This document shows, one piece after another, positions 8,391 to 18,810 of a stretch of DNA of 64,000 nucleotides. Made by a program: the position numbers and the translations under genes. The notes beneath the pieces are model-generated. The model made no database searches. It was not told the DNA's origin and saw only the letters and a program-made list of their open reading frames with translations. Within the stretch, counting starts at the first letter, position 1; each line of letters starts with the position of its first letter. Source of the stretch: Pelagomonas calceolata (taxonomy: Eukaryota > Sar > Pelagophyceae > Pelagomonadales > Pelagomonadaceae); assembly GCA_918797485.1 (NCBI GenBank), contig CAKKNE010000005.1, forward strand, positions 4,526,001-4,590,000, in the 5' to 3' direction.

Positions 8391-10301
8391 ATGAAGTACC
8401 TCCAGCGCCGCCGCCGCTGGATAAGAGCACAAAAGTTCTGGGCCTGGTTGAGAGCCAAGCGCGAGCAGGAGTACCTCGACGCGGCGTCCGAGTCGTCGTC
8501 CGAGGAGTCCGAGGAGTCCAGCAGCGGTAGTGACGGAGACGTCAAGGTCCTGATCTTCGAGGGCAACCCCGACGCGCGCTGGGTCAGCCCCCACTCCGAG
8601 GCTGGAAAAGCTGCCGCGGCCAAGGCGGCTTTAGATGATGATGCCTCGGGGAGCGGCTCCGCGACGCCAGTAGAAGACCCTGGGCAGATGTCCATGTCGC
8701 CCGTGCAGGACGACGACAGCGAAGACGACTTCGCGCCGGCGAAGCCCCAAGCGAACGACGATAGCTCGGACGACTTCGCACCGGCCAAGAAGAACGGCCA
8801 CGACGACGATAGTGAGGACGACTTCAAGGCAGCCCCACAACAACAACAGCAGCCGGGCGTCGCTGCATTATTGGGGGATTTGGACAGTGACGATAGCGAG
8901 GACGACGGCGACTACGACGATGCTGGTTCTGACGATATTGGCGACTCGTGGCTGTTGGATGTGGCCGAGCCCTTCTCGAGTGTGTTTGCGTCCACGCATC
9001 GACGTGTTGGATTAGCTTATGACGAGCTCATGGCTAGACATGAGGACAACGCGTCGAATCATCCCGAACGACCGGAACGGATCACGATGTCTTATGCTGA
9101 ACTAGGGCGGCAGGGGCTGTTGGAAAAAGTACAAAGAATCCCGCCGCGACGCGCTTCAGCTCAGGAGTTGTGTAGGGTGCACGAAGCGAGATACGTCGAA
9201 GCCACTATACAACTAGGTAGGAGGTGCGACGCCATTGTGAGAGAACAGAATTTGGAGATCATTGCTCGATTAAAACAGTGGCTCGGAGAAGTCGCGATGC
9301 GCGAGAACAGCGTATATTTGAACGAGTATTCCGTCGATTGTGCCTTGTTGTCCGCAGCGGGCGCCGTCGATGCCGTTTGTAAAGTGGCGGACGGCACGTA
9401 TCAGAACGCCGCGGCTTTGATCCGGCCGCCGGGCCACCACGCGGAGTGCCACTGCATGATGGGCTTCTGCCTGTATAATAATGTTGCGGTGGCAGCGGCA
9501 GCAGCATTACATCATCCGACGAAGCCCTGTAAAAGAATATTAGTGGTAGATTGGGACGTCCACCACGGCAACGGGACGCAGAACATGTTCGAGGGCGATC
9601 CTAGGGTGCTGTTTTGTTCTATTCACAGGCACGACCGGGGCAACTTCTACCCTCCCGGAGACGGGGGGGCTCCGTTCAAGGTCGGTGTCGGGAGAGGCGC
9701 GGGCTTTAACGTGAACGTCGGGTGGGACGGCGGCGGAAGCGGTGACGGTGATTATGTTTATGCCTTTGATGCATTTCTACTACCTCTCTTTCGCTTGTAT
9801 CGGCCGGAGCTTATTATTGTTTCCGCGGGTTTTGATAGCGCGCGCGGCGATCCTCTCGGTGGTTGTGATTTAACCCCGAAAGGCTACGCGCGGTTGCTCC
9901 ACAAGCTCATTGATTTGGAGCCTTCCAGAGGTGTGGCTCTATGTCTGGAAGGAGGCTACAATTGTATCAGTGTCTCGCGGTCCTACGCGGCGTGCGTCGG
10001 TGCTTTACTCGGTGCGGAGCGGCCCGACGACGACGTACCGGAGGCGTCGTTACGAGCGAAACGCGCCGTCGCGGAGACCGCGCGGCACGTCGCGCCGCAC
10101 TGGCCCAAGCTCCACAAGGCCGAGAAGCGGTGCCGCAAGGCCTACATGAGAGCCTTCAAGGCCCACCTCGCGCTCGCGGCGGCGCAGCCGACGCCTCAAG
10201 GGGGGGAGATGGACCTCGAGCCGCCGGGGTTTGGATGGAGTATGCCGGCCTTCGCCGCGTCGATCCCCCTGGCGGACGACGGTGGCGGCGGCGGCGTGTA
10301 A
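8391..10301 (+). CDS. Class II histone/protein deacetylase
   Basis: A 636-residue protein. Residues 1-190 are basic, then highly acidic, with three imperfect repeats of D-S-E/S-D-D-F-A-P-A-K. The HDAC domain covers about 200-545 and holds the whole zinc-dependent active site: RPPGHHAE near 344 (tandem His), DWDVHHGNGTQ near 388 (Asp and His zinc ligands), AGFDSARGDPLG near 478 (zinc-binding Asp) and EGGYN near 519. The wording is that of class II (HDAC6/10/Hda1-like) enzymes rather than class I. The acidic N-terminus may mediate chromatin or partner binding. The domain looks fully active. Confidence 0.93.
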   Translation: MKYLQRRRRWIRAQKFWAWLRAKREQEYLDAASESSSEESEESSSGSDGDVKVLIFEGNPDARWVSPHSEAGKAAAAKAALDDDASGSGSATPVEDPGQMSMSPVQDDDSEDDFAPAKPQANDDSSDDFAPAKKNGHDDDSEDDFKAAPQQQQQPGVAALLGDLDSDDSEDDGDYDDAGSDDIGDSWLLDVAEPFSSVFASTHRRVGLAYDELMARHEDNASNHPERPERITMSYAELGRQGLLEKVQRIPPRRASAQELCRVHEARYVEATIQLGRRCDAIVREQNLEIIARLKQWLGEVAMRENSVYLNEYSVDCALLSAAGAVDAVCKVADGTYQNAAALIRPPGHHAECHCMMGFCLYNNVAVAAAAALHHPTKPCKRILVVDWDVHHGNGTQNMFEGDPRVLFCSIHRHDRGNFYPPGDGGAPFKVGVGRGAGFNVNVGWDGGGSGDGDYVYAFDAFLLPLFRLYRPELIIVSAGFDSARGDPLGGCDLTPKGYARLLHKLIDLEPSRGVALCLEGGYNCISVSRSYAACVGALLGAERPDDDVPEASLRAKRAVAETARHVAPHWPKLHKAEKRCRKAYMRAFKAHLALAAAQPTPQGGEMDLEPPGFGWSMPAFAASIPLADDGGGGGV

Positions 10302-10323
10302 AGTTCTCTATATCTATACGTTT

Positions 10324-10365
10324 GCTAGTGTCTTACCGGCCGCTAGCGTCCTGTGACACACTAGC
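10324..10365. promoter_or_regulatory. Copies 2a/2b of the motif, head to head
   Basis: Two copies of the 24-bp motif in opposite orientation share a central GCTAGC (10342-10347): a forward copy at 10324-10347 and a reverse copy at 10342-10365. Together they form a long interrupted palindrome. The site lies between the HDAC stop and the ATG of the RGG gene, about 180 bp upstream of the latter. Confidence 0.6.
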
Positions 10366-10546
10366 CTGCAAACAGGAGGGTCGTCTTGTGTTTGCGCCGG
10401 CGCAGAGAGGGCGCACGGGCATACTCGTGCCTCGACGGCCGCGCGGCGACCGCAGACGTCGCGCCGCAGGACGCGGGCAGCCGCGCGTTCCGCGGGGAGG
10501 CGGCTTTAGCTGCTCCAAACAAGCTACACCACTTCTTCATAGACCG

Positions 10547-13142
10547 ATGGGGGGCCGGGGCCAGGGCCGAGGCCGGGGCCGGGGCAGCGACCGGGGCAGC
10601 GACCGGGGCCGGGGCCGCGGCCGAGGCCGCGGCCGAGGCCGCGGCTCGGACAGTTCTTCCAAGGGCGCGCCGCGGCCGGCAAAGCGCGCCAGGACCACGA
10701 AAGATAGTGTACCTCCTGCGCCGCCGAGGAAGCCCCGGGCCCGCGCTCCTACGCCCGTGCCCGCGACCACGCGCGCCACGCGCAAAACGCCAGCCGGGGA
10801 AAAAAATCTAGAAGCGCTCCCGATGGTGTCGAGGTCGGATATGCCTTATTCTAAAAGGAGACTAGAGAAGCAAAGAGAGACGATACCAAGGAAGTGCAAC
10901 GGCTGCGATAAGACATTGCCGCGAGACGCCTTCACCCCAGAAGAGTATGACAAAGTCATTGGTCCTGGAAGCGATCAGAAACGCTCGTGCAAGGATTGCG
11001 AAGCCAGGGGCGTCGTCCCGGAAGCAGCAAGGGAGGTCCGGGTGCCGGTGAAGGTACCGATTAGAGAAGACGCGAGCGTCGACGAAGATTTTTCGCCACT
11101 ACCGCTGCCCAACGATGCAACAGCAACGTGTCAGGTCTTCGCGTACGTCACAGTACTTAGGGAGCCGGAGGCGGACCAAATGGAGCGGGCGCGCGCGCAG
11201 TTGAAGTGCACACGGCCCAACAAAGGCAAGGTCGAGGGCGAGACGTTGGATTATAGGGTCGAAGTGAACATCCAGTACGATGAACAAGGGCAGCCCTTCA
11301 CGACGCTCGGCCGCGTAACAAGGGCGCTTGTCGATTCGGCCTACGGGACCATGTCTCATCACGACGTGGTCGCAACACGGGAGGAGCGCTGGCTGCCGGA
11401 CTTGAAATTCGACGTAGGCAAGGCCTACAGGCTGCTCGTTGCTCTCGCCAAGGGCGACGACGATTATGTAGAAGAAGCGAAGAGAGCGGCGTCGAGCGCG
11501 GCGTGGAAACTAAATCCTCGACGCCATCGATCCGGTGCGCTATCGCGTCGACGGCGTACGACACCTTATCGATCGATTTCTACACAGAAGGCGCGCGGCT
11601 TTGAAAGAGGACGCGGAGGCCGGCGACGAGATGTACTACACGTTCGTGCAGCGATCGAACTTTCTGAGCGGCTTCGAGGATGAGATCCCATACATGAAGA
11701 ACCGTTTTTATCTCTTGAAGTCTGCGGCCGCGGGTCCTGGAAACACACACTGGCTCCACTTCGGCAGGACGGTGGACGAGGCGATAGAGAAGTGCTTACA
11801 GCAGACCGTCGCCTGCGTCCTCGCCGCTATTAATGTGACAGACGGGGAGTTGAAGCGGCAGCTCAAAGCGGGTCGCCTCGAGAAGCTGCCGGAGCTACGC
11901 AAGGACTTCTTCACAAAGAAACGGGTTGAGGAAGCGCGGCGCGCGCGCGCGCGGCGGCCCACCGACGTGCCGCGGGATCGGAGCATTAGGGAGGAGGTGG
12001 ACCGGCTGAACCGCGCGACGCGGGCCGCGGCGGGCGTCTTCTATGTGAACGGTCCCGACGGGCCTGAATTAGTGGTGCGGAAGGACGGCAAGCGGTTCTC
12101 GTTGGACCAGCACGAGGCGGCGGTCGAGTACGCGTTGGAGCTGTCGCCGACGATCCGCAAGCGGGAGGAGGATCGCGGGCGGAAGGAGCGGTTGCTCGAG
12201 CGGTTGAGGCCATCTGGTGGCGGCGGCGGCGTGGCGACGACCACTACTAGTCCTGGCGCCTCGCCGCGGCCCACTACTAGTCCCGAAGCCTCGCCGCGGC
12301 CCGCTCCTAGTCCCGAAGCCTCGCCGCTGCGCGATCCTAGTCCTGGCGCCTCGCCGCTGTCCGCTACGAGTCCTGACGCCTCGCAGCAACCCGCGGTCAC
12401 GACGTCGGCTTTGGAGCTCACCGTATCGTCAGTCGAACGCTTGGAGAAGCAGTACGCTCAACTGGGCATCAAGCAGCTCATTAGCAGAGGCACCACAGTG
12501 CTCTCGGCCTTCCATGTTGGTCACGATCCGAATACGGAGAAGCCGGACCCAACCGCTGTACAGATCTTCCAGGATTCTTTGGATGCGGTGCGGGCGTCGG
12601 ACGAGACGGAGGAGGAGAGCGGCGACTTTTTGATGGTAAAAGCACTCGCCGAGTTCGAGCGCAGCGCGTCGTTGAAGCCGAGTCCGGACCAAGATAGTTT
12701 TAAGGTCGAGGTCCTGAGGAAGCAGTTTCCCTTCGTGGGGGATAACGTGCTCGAGGATTTGGCCAAGGTCATGGGGTTCACCTGCTGTTTGCGCCACGAC
12801 CTCGCCGTGGTCGAGGGTATAATCCTCGCGCCGAAGGCTTTGGGGGTATATACATTCTACTACCCGGGCTACTGGACCAAGGAGCCGGAGCGCCGCGAGC
12901 ATCACCACTGGATTCACAACCTCGCCCAGTTAACCGCGGATACGGCGGTCCAGCGCCGCACGCTTCTTGATGAAGGCCGACACTTCTTCGACAAGTGCGC
13001 GGTCGCGGAGGACGAGGCCAGCGCCCAAGACGACCGCGATCCCGCCATGGGCGTCGCCGCTCCCCAAGAGGACTATTCGGGCTACCGCAAGAGGCTCAGC
13101 ATGGACCACAAGCCGTCGGACTCCGACGAATCGAGCGACTAG
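10547..13142 (+). CDS. RGG-rich, zinc-ribbon-like protein of unknown function (two exons)
   Basis: Predicted join 10547-11490 + 11588-13142, 832 residues. Residues 2-40 are a dense RGRGRG/GSDRG tract typical of RNA-binding, methylated RGG proteins. A small CxxC...CxxC unit (CNGCDK near 116, CKDCEA near 148) looks like a zinc ribbon. The second exon encodes unrecognised globular regions separated by a Ser/Pro/Ala repeat (12235-12400). Without splicing the two parts lie in different frames. The 97-bp gap has introner-like ends (GTGGAAAC... and ...ATTTCTACACAG), and splicing keeps the frame (GC + A = Ala). An alternative donor at 11503 is also in frame. Function unknown. Confidence 0.6.
11491..11587 (+). 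mobile_element. Degenerate introner-derived intron (97 bp)
   Basis: It begins GTCGAGCG, contains CGGCGTGGAAAC (compare introner end CTGTGTGGAAATC) and the family's internal ACGCCATCGA, and ends GATTTCTACACAG. The target duplication is eroded (GTCGAGCG against AAGGCGCG). Removing it joins the two frames of the RGG gene exactly. Confidence 0.65.
12235..12400 (+). repeat. Imperfect ~30-bp tandem repeat inside the RGG gene
   Basis: About five units of the pattern ACTAGTCCTGGCGCCTCGCC, encoding a repeated S-P-(G/E/D)-A-S-P/Q unit with Pro, Thr and Ala. It is an unstructured linker that has expanded in frame. Confidence 0.8.
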
Positions 13143-14117
13143 AACCCCGGAGCGCGCGTCGTCGCTCGCTTCCGCACGCATGCACCCTATTATGTGTGTA
13201 AGAAGTCACATTGTATTTAGGAACCCTACTGGGAAATCGGACCGCCGCGGCTCCGCCAATTTGGTGGTCTCTGCAAAACGTGCCCTTTGCTTCTACGCCG
13301 TCGTAGAAGGGCCGTGCGGAACGTTGCACTCGTCGCGGCGGCGTCCTAGAACTCGCCGCGGCGCGCGACGCGCCCAGGACTTCTTCCGACCGCGACAGGG
13401 CTCGCGTAGGAGACACGTCCAGTCGATTCACGTCGAGGCTGCACGCGACGGTCGTACATCGAGAGTTATTGATGAGGCGTCGCGGCGGCGATGGCGTGGA
13501 GGAGAGCTGCTTTGCCTCGACAAAGCCTGGTACGGTGCAACTCCCACGTGCACCCGACGCGCGTGCCACCTTATTTGTTCGGAAATGACGGCGGAGACGG
13601 CGGCGCGAAAGCCCTGCCTCGAGGCGAAGCGCTCGAGTTCGTCGAGGGCGTCGCGTGCTCGCTCACTGGTAGCATCGATGATGGTCTAGGAGCAAATTGG
13701 CCTCGCAGGACGTCATGTTCACCGGAGAGTTCGAATCTATCGCAGAGATGAACGGCCGCCTCGTCAACTGTTTCGTACTATAGCCTCGGTAGAGAATCAC
13801 ACTCATGAGCGGCCACCGGCACCTGGCGCGCGTTCGCGCGCAGACGATCCAGGAGTTATTACTTGAGTCGTGTCCTACGTTCCGTCGGCGTCGTCCCGGT
13901 GCTGCGGCGCCCGCTGCGACGATATGTCTCCCGCTCCGCCGGCCACAAACAGCAGCTGGAGGCCAGCACACGCAAATCGGCTCTGGCCCGCCGGGGGCAC
14001 CTTTAGCGCTCGAGGCAGCAAAGTGCGGCGGTCGTCGGATCACGACCGTGTTAATTGCACACTTGGCACCCACACAGTGGACGCGTTTCAGCTTTTACAG
14101 AGGCTGCTCTCTCGCTT

Positions 14118-14141
14118 GCTAGTGTCTTACCGACCGCTAGC
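14118..14141 (+). promoter_or_regulatory. Copy 3 of the 24-bp motif
   Basis: GCTAGTGTCTTAC followed by CGACCGCTAGC. Unlike the other copies it is not placed before a gene I can recognise, which hints that a gene downstream has decayed or is missed. Confidence 0.5.
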
Positions 14142-14744
14142 CAATATTGAGGAGCGGCGGCAGCCTATCTCGCCGCAACCATACGTTGGGAGAAAAATAA
14201 TGATACACCAGGTTGCGTCCTCGGCCCGGCAAACACTCGCGGCAGCCAAAGCGACATCGCTGCAGCGCTGCCTGAGGACACAGCTCCGAGCAGGTAGCCA
14301 CTGCCTCAACCCGAGGGCTAGGAGCCGCGACGACGACTACCGATCATCGGCGCGACGGCGAACGACACCAGCAAGATAGCTAACAAACTGCCCGCGCCGG
14401 CGGCCGCTCGCGCCGCGGCTGAAAAGACCCTGGCCCGCCGCCGCCGCGCAAGACCTCGAAGGCGACAGCGCACACACCCGCCAAGGCACAGAAATGATCC
14501 AGGGCGGGAGTGGTGCTCGACGGTCGCGACGGGCGCGCCGAATTGTCACGCGCGCCGCGACGTACATAACTCTACTTCGAACACAGCGCGAGATCATTTC
14601 CCTGAGAGACTGCGCTCGCTCGATGGCGTGAAAGCCCTGCGTCCAGAAGGACGCCGTCGTCTGCTCGATGACTGCCTCCTATGATTCCTCACTCGTTGTC
14701 CTCGCCCCATTCATGTGGCGCTGGTGTGTACCTCGACTCTTCAT

Positions 14745-14745
14745 A

Positions 14746-14776
<31 letters not shown>

Positions 14777-14777
14777 G
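14745..14777. repeat. (ACGC)n/(AC)n microsatellite
   Basis: About four ACGC units run into about six AC units in non-coding sequence. Confidence 0.9.
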
Positions 14778-15122
14778 CCGCCTTCGGAGTTAAAAATGAG
14801 AGACGAGAGAGACGGCGTCGACGGCGCGACCCGTCCTCTTTCTGGACGCGCTCACAAACACGGCCGCGACGGCGTCGGAGGCCCACAACAGCCGTTGCGC
14901 CGGCGCTGCGCCGCGGCGCGGACGCTTCTGTGCCTGGTACCTCCCACGCGAATGTCGTTCCGTCGCGGAACGCGGTGTCGGGCGCCTCGCGCTAGGGCAG
15001 TGCCGCTCCAATAAATGAACAGCACGCGATCATCTTCGGATGGGAGCGGTCGGGCGCTATCGATGCGCACCGGTGGCGCGCGGAGCTAGGGACTAGTCGG
15101 AGTAGAAACTTAGAAGAGACGC

Positions 15123-16233
15123 CTAGTCGTAGGCCGCCTTGACCGCGCGGACGCCGTTGAGCGTCTCGACCGCGACCTCGCGGATCTGTTTGGCCACGTC
15201 CCGGCCCACGTACAAGTTCTTGGCTAAGAACCGGTTCGTGGCGCCGAAGAGGATGTTGGCGAAATTGAGCATGACGACGAAGTTGAAGGTGCAGTCCGAG
15301 AGCTGGGCGAGGAAGTGGTCGATGTGGATGAGGGACGGGCTCTTCTTGCCCTTCTCGCCCTTCTTCTTCTTCTTCTTCTCCTGCTTGAGCAATATCTTGA
15401 TTTCGTCGCCGTTGAGGTCGGGGTACGCGTTTCGCAGCATACTTTCCAGGCGACCTGTGGAGGAATCGACCAATAACAACAAGAACCTTGAACGTTCTAA
15501 GATCATGGAAACTCGTACTGGAAGGAACCAAAGTTGGGATTCTGCACCGTAGACGACCTTCCTTTTTGAGGAACTTGCGCACGTGCGCGAGGAGGCGGCC
15601 GTTGAGGCGCCGGTGCGAGTACGATCTAAAGGTCCTCATGATCTCGTCGCACCAGTCGGGGTAATTTCCGAGCCAGAGAAAGTGCGCGAGCTTCTCGTTC
15701 GGGACGAGCACGTGTTTCCTTTCCGGCCCGAACAACTTCTCCGCGAACTCCTCACACTTTTTTTTTATCTCTCCCACATCCTTATAGGACTCGAGGATAC
15801 ACGCTTTTCTGATCTCCGACAGCTCGGGCTCCGAGTCGTCCTCGTCGAGGCCGACGAGGAGCTTCTTTTCATAGGCCTTGACGCGCTCCGCGTCCAAGCC
15901 GTCGCCGTCGTCGTTCTCCAGGTCCTGCATGGCGTCATCTAACTCCAAGTTCGCCGCATCCTCGACCCGCTCCGCTGACATCAAGGCATCGAGCAGGAGC
16001 CCGAGGTTGTCCCCCGTGTTCTCGAGCTCGGCCCAGAAAGTTTCGCGGCCAAAAAAACCGCCCGAGCGACTTCTCGTACGGAAGGCGCCAATCCTGTCGC
16101 CCGTGTTGGTTATGTAGAGGTTTTGGAGCGCCTCGCCTTCGGACACGTACGGCTTCCACGTCTGGCGGAATTTTGTAGCATTAACAGAGCCGCCGCTGCG
16201 CGGCTGCCGCCACACGACACCACTGGCGCTCAT
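15123..16233 (-). CDS. Hypothetical protein, two exons
   Basis: Predicted join of 16233-15558 and 15454-15123 on the minus strand, 335 residues. I do not recognise the family. Exon 1 starts MSASGVVWRQPRSGG, has an acidic, helical middle (DAMQDLENDDGDGLDAERVK) and a segment HFLWLGNYPDWCDEIMRTF. Exon 2 holds a poly-Lys run (EKKKKKKGEKGKK) and ends RAVKAAYD. The 103-bp intron has canonical GT-AG ends and splicing restores KKEG-RLESMLRNAYPD. Unspliced, exon 1 reads on into a nonsense Arg-rich tail. Confidence 0.7.
15455..15557 (-). other. Spliceosomal intron, probable eroded introner
   Basis: The first 8 nt of the intron (GTCGTCTA) and the first 8 nt of the next exon (GTCGCCTG) are a degenerate direct repeat. 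Both would encode Arg-Leu in the exon frame. The 3' end, CGATTCCTCCACAG, resembles the introner end TGATTTCCACACAG. The 5' inverted repeat is no longer visible. Confidence 0.6.
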
Positions 16234-16450
16234 GGTGACCGCGGCGTCGACGGATGCGCCCCGCGCGGCTTGTTTTTAAGGCGCAGTCGCCGCTGAGGGT
16301 GGTTGCCCGGCGCGACAGGCCGGCTCAAGAGCGCGGCTCGCGGCGCGGTTCGCGTGTAGGGCTGGAGTCGTGACGCCGCGCCGAATTTGGGCTGCTTCAC
16401 GGGCTCGCGTTCGTGTCTTTTGCGCCGCTTTTACGCAAAGACCACTGCTT

Positions 16451-16474
16451 GCTAGTGTCTTACATGCCGCTAGC
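16451..16474 (+). promoter_or_regulatory. Copy 4 of the 24-bp motif
   Basis: GCTAGTGTCTTAC followed by ATGCCGCTAGC, about 140 bp before the methylmalonyl-CoA mutase ATG, in the 380-bp gap between divergent genes. Confidence 0.6.
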
Positions 16475-16613
16475 TGCTGGTCCAGGGGTCGGCCGAGGAC
16501 TTTGGGCCACAGCGTATTTAGAGTTCCTTGTACGCGCCTGCTAATAGCCAAGACCCGCAGCGACCACTGCGAGCGGACGGACCCATACCTAAGAGGGCGG
16601 AGTCATAAATACC

Positions 16614-18803
16614 ATGCGTTCCGCAAGAGCGCTGCGGCGGTGCCTCACCACAACGAAGGACTGGCGCGCCGTAGCCGAACGCGAAGCCAAGAAGGCCGGC
16701 ACGACCCTCGATGCCCTCACGTCAACGACGAAAGAATCGCTGGAGATACAACCGTGCTACTTCGGGGCCGACGACGAAGCCGCCCCCGGCGTCTTCCCCT
16801 ACCGGCGAGGCGCCTACGCGACGATGTACGCGGCCAAGCCCTGGACCGTGCGCCAGTACGCCGGCTTCAGCAGCGCCGAGGAGTCGAACGCTTTCTATCG
16901 CAACGCCGTGAGAGAAGGCCAGCAAGGATTGAGCGTGGCGTTCGATCTACCTTCTCATAGAGGTTATGATTCAGACCATCCTAGAGCGCAGGGTGATGTC
17001 GGATTAGCCGGCGTGCCCGTCGACACGGTCGAAGATTTCCGGACGCTCTTCGACGGGATCGATCTGGGAAAGATGTCCGTGAGCATGACCATGAACGGCG
17101 CGGTCCTGCCGACGCTCGCGATGTTTATCGTAGCGGCAGAAGAGTCCGGCGTATCGCCAGAAAGGCTGAAGGGTACGATCCAGAACGATATACTGAAGGA
17201 GTTCATGGTCCGCAACACGTACATCTACCCGCCGGGGCCCTCATTACGAGCGACGGTCGACATCATGGGCTTCTGCGCGGGTCATCTCCCGAAGTTTCAT
17301 TCTCTGAGTGTGTCGGGCTACCACATGCACGAGGCCGGCGCCGACGCTGCTACCGAATTAGCTTTTACGATTGCCGATGGGCTGGAGTACGTGCGCGTCG
17401 CGCGTGAGGCTTCTTTAGATTTAGATGCGGTCTGCTCCCGGTTGTCCTTCTTCTTCGCCATGGGCATGGACCACCACGTCGAGATCGCCAAATTGCGAGC
17501 AGCTAGGCAGCTCTGGGCCGAAGAACTTAAAAAGAGGCACGGCGACGTCTTGACGAGTGAAAAGGCGTTCGTGCTACGGACCCATGTCCAGACGTCGGGG
17601 TATTCATTAACAGCCCAAGATCCCCTCAACAACGTCGCGAGAACGGCCCTCGAGGCGCTGGCCGCGGTGCACGGCGGCGCGCAGTCCCTGCACACGAATT
17701 CGTATGATGAGGCCCTCGCGCTGCCGTCCGATGGCGCCGCGCGCGTCGCGCGGGACACGCAATTACTGCTACAGAAGGAGAGCGGCGTGTGTCGGGTGGC
17801 GGACCCGTGGGGCGGCTCTTTCTTCATGGAGGCGTTGACTGACGAGTTACTGGTGAAAGCGAGGGAGATCCTGGCCGCGGTCGACGTGACTGGTGGCATG
17901 CTTGAACATGTTCAATCGGGAGAAGCGAAAAGGCGCATCGAGGCGTGTGCCGCTAGAACGCAGGCGCGCGTCGATTCTGGGGAAGACATTGTCGTGGGCG
18001 TGAACGACCGGACTTCCAGCAGTTCGGACGTCGACGTGCGCATCGTCGACAACTCCAAAGCCCTGGCGAAGCAGCTCGCGCGACTGCAGAAGGTTCGGGA
18101 GACGCGTGATTCAAAACGGTGCGCCGAGGCTCTGGATGCGCTACGACGGAGCGCCGCCCTCGAGCGGTCGACGGCGTCGTTTGCCGACGAAGACAACCTC
18201 GTGGCGCGTGCCATCGAATGCGCGAGAGTACGGTGCACGCTCGGCGAGATGTCGGACGCGCTCCGGGACGTCTGGGGCGAGCACCACGCTCTGCCGACGG
18301 CCGCGGTCGGCTCCTACGCGGCCGCGGCGCCCGACGGCTCGTTGGATGCGTTGCGGGAGGAGTGCCTCCAGTTTGAAGAAAGAGAGGGTCGGCGGCCGAA
18401 AGTCTTAATTGCGAAGGTCGGCATGGACGGCCACGATCGGGGAGCGAACGTCGTGGCGGCCGGGCTCGTGGACCTGGGCTTCGAGGTCGTGTCCGGGCCG
18501 CTCTTCGCGACGCCGGAGGAGGTCGCGGCGATGGCCCTCGAGCACGAGGTGCACGTCGTCGGAGTGTCGACGATGGCGGCCGGCCACCGCGTGCTCGTGC
18601 CGCGCGTCGTCGAGGCGCTGCGCGGCGCGCCTATTGCTGTGGTCGTCGGGGGCGTCGTGCCGGAATCGGATAGAGCTGCTCTGCACGCGGCCGGCGTCGC
18701 GGCGGTCTTCGGGCCGGGGTCGACGCTGCCCGACGTGGCCAGAGTGCTCCTGAAGGAGTGCGAGAGCGAGCGCGAGGCCGTGGCCGCAGCTGTCGAGTAC
18801 TAA
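16614..18803 (+). CDS. MMUT: Methylmalonyl-CoA mutase, mitochondrial, B12-dependent
   Basis: A 729-residue full-length mutase that converts (R)-methylmalonyl-CoA to succinyl-CoA with adenosylcobalamin, in propionate and odd-chain/branched-chain breakdown. An Arg-rich N-terminus (MRSARALRRCL) fits a mitochondrial presequence. The catalytic barrel has RGAYATMYAAKPWTVRQYAG, FDLPSHRGYDSDHPRA, SVSMTMNGAVLP, GTIQNDILKEFMVRNTYIYP and LHTNSYDEALALPS. The C-terminal cobalamin domain has GMDGHDRGANVVA near 603 (DxHxxG, lower axial His) and the later GG loop GGVVPES. All key residues are visible and the single chain matches the homodimeric mitochondrial enzyme. Confidence 0.96.
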   Translation: MRSARALRRCLTTTKDWRAVAEREAKKAGTTLDALTSTTKESLEIQPCYFGADDEAAPGVFPYRRGAYATMYAAKPWTVRQYAGFSSAEESNAFYRNAVREGQQGLSVAFDLPSHRGYDSDHPRAQGDVGLAGVPVDTVEDFRTLFDGIDLGKMSVSMTMNGAVLPTLAMFIVAAEESGVSPERLKGTIQNDILKEFMVRNTYIYPPGPSLRATVDIMGFCAGHLPKFHSLSVSGYHMHEAGADAATELAFTIADGLEYVRVAREASLDLDAVCSRLSFFFAMGMDHHVEIAKLRAARQLWAEELKKRHGDVLTSEKAFVLRTHVQTSGYSLTAQDPLNNVARTALEALAAVHGGAQSLHTNSYDEALALPSDGAARVARDTQLLLQKESGVCRVADPWGGSFFMEALTDELLVKAREILAAVDVTGGMLEHVQSGEAKRRIEACAARTQARVDSGEDIVVGVNDRTSSSSDVDVRIVDNSKALAKQLARLQKVRETRDSKRCAEALDALRRSAALERSTASFADEDNLVARAIECARVRCTLGEMSDALRDVWGEHHALPTAAVGSYAAAAPDGSLDALREECLQFEEREGRRPKVLIAKVGMDGHDRGANVVAAGLVDLGFEVVSGPLFATPEEVAAMALEHEVHVVGVSTMAAGHRVLVPRVVEALRGAPIAVVVGGVVPESDRAALHAAGVAAVFGPGSTLPDVARVLLKECESEREAVAAAVEY

Positions 18804-18810
18804 GTTTTGT

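Larger units (their letters stand above)
13143..15122. other. 2-kb gene-poor stretch with decayed coding sequence
   Basis: I find no intact gene here. Around 13560-13780 there are coding-like segments in two frames: ...GAKALPRGEALEFVEGVAC... in one, and LASQDVMFTGEFESIAEMNG...NCFVL ending at a TAG near 13782 in another. This suggests a broken or spliced host gene I cannot reconstruct. Short pieces near 13485 and 14620 (GATGGCGTGG-type) recall the introner core. A copy of the 24-bp motif sits at 14118. Confidence 0.4.

Noticed and set aside
11514-11683. Frameshift (sequencing error or programmed) in the RGG gene
   Set aside because: A 97-bp intron with introner-like ends and core explains the frame change better; the peptide read from the core (LDAIDPVRYR) is introner sequence.
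15583-15942. Plus-strand frame opposite the gene at 15123-16233
   Set aside because: Antisense shadow; no ordinary protein composition and no motif.
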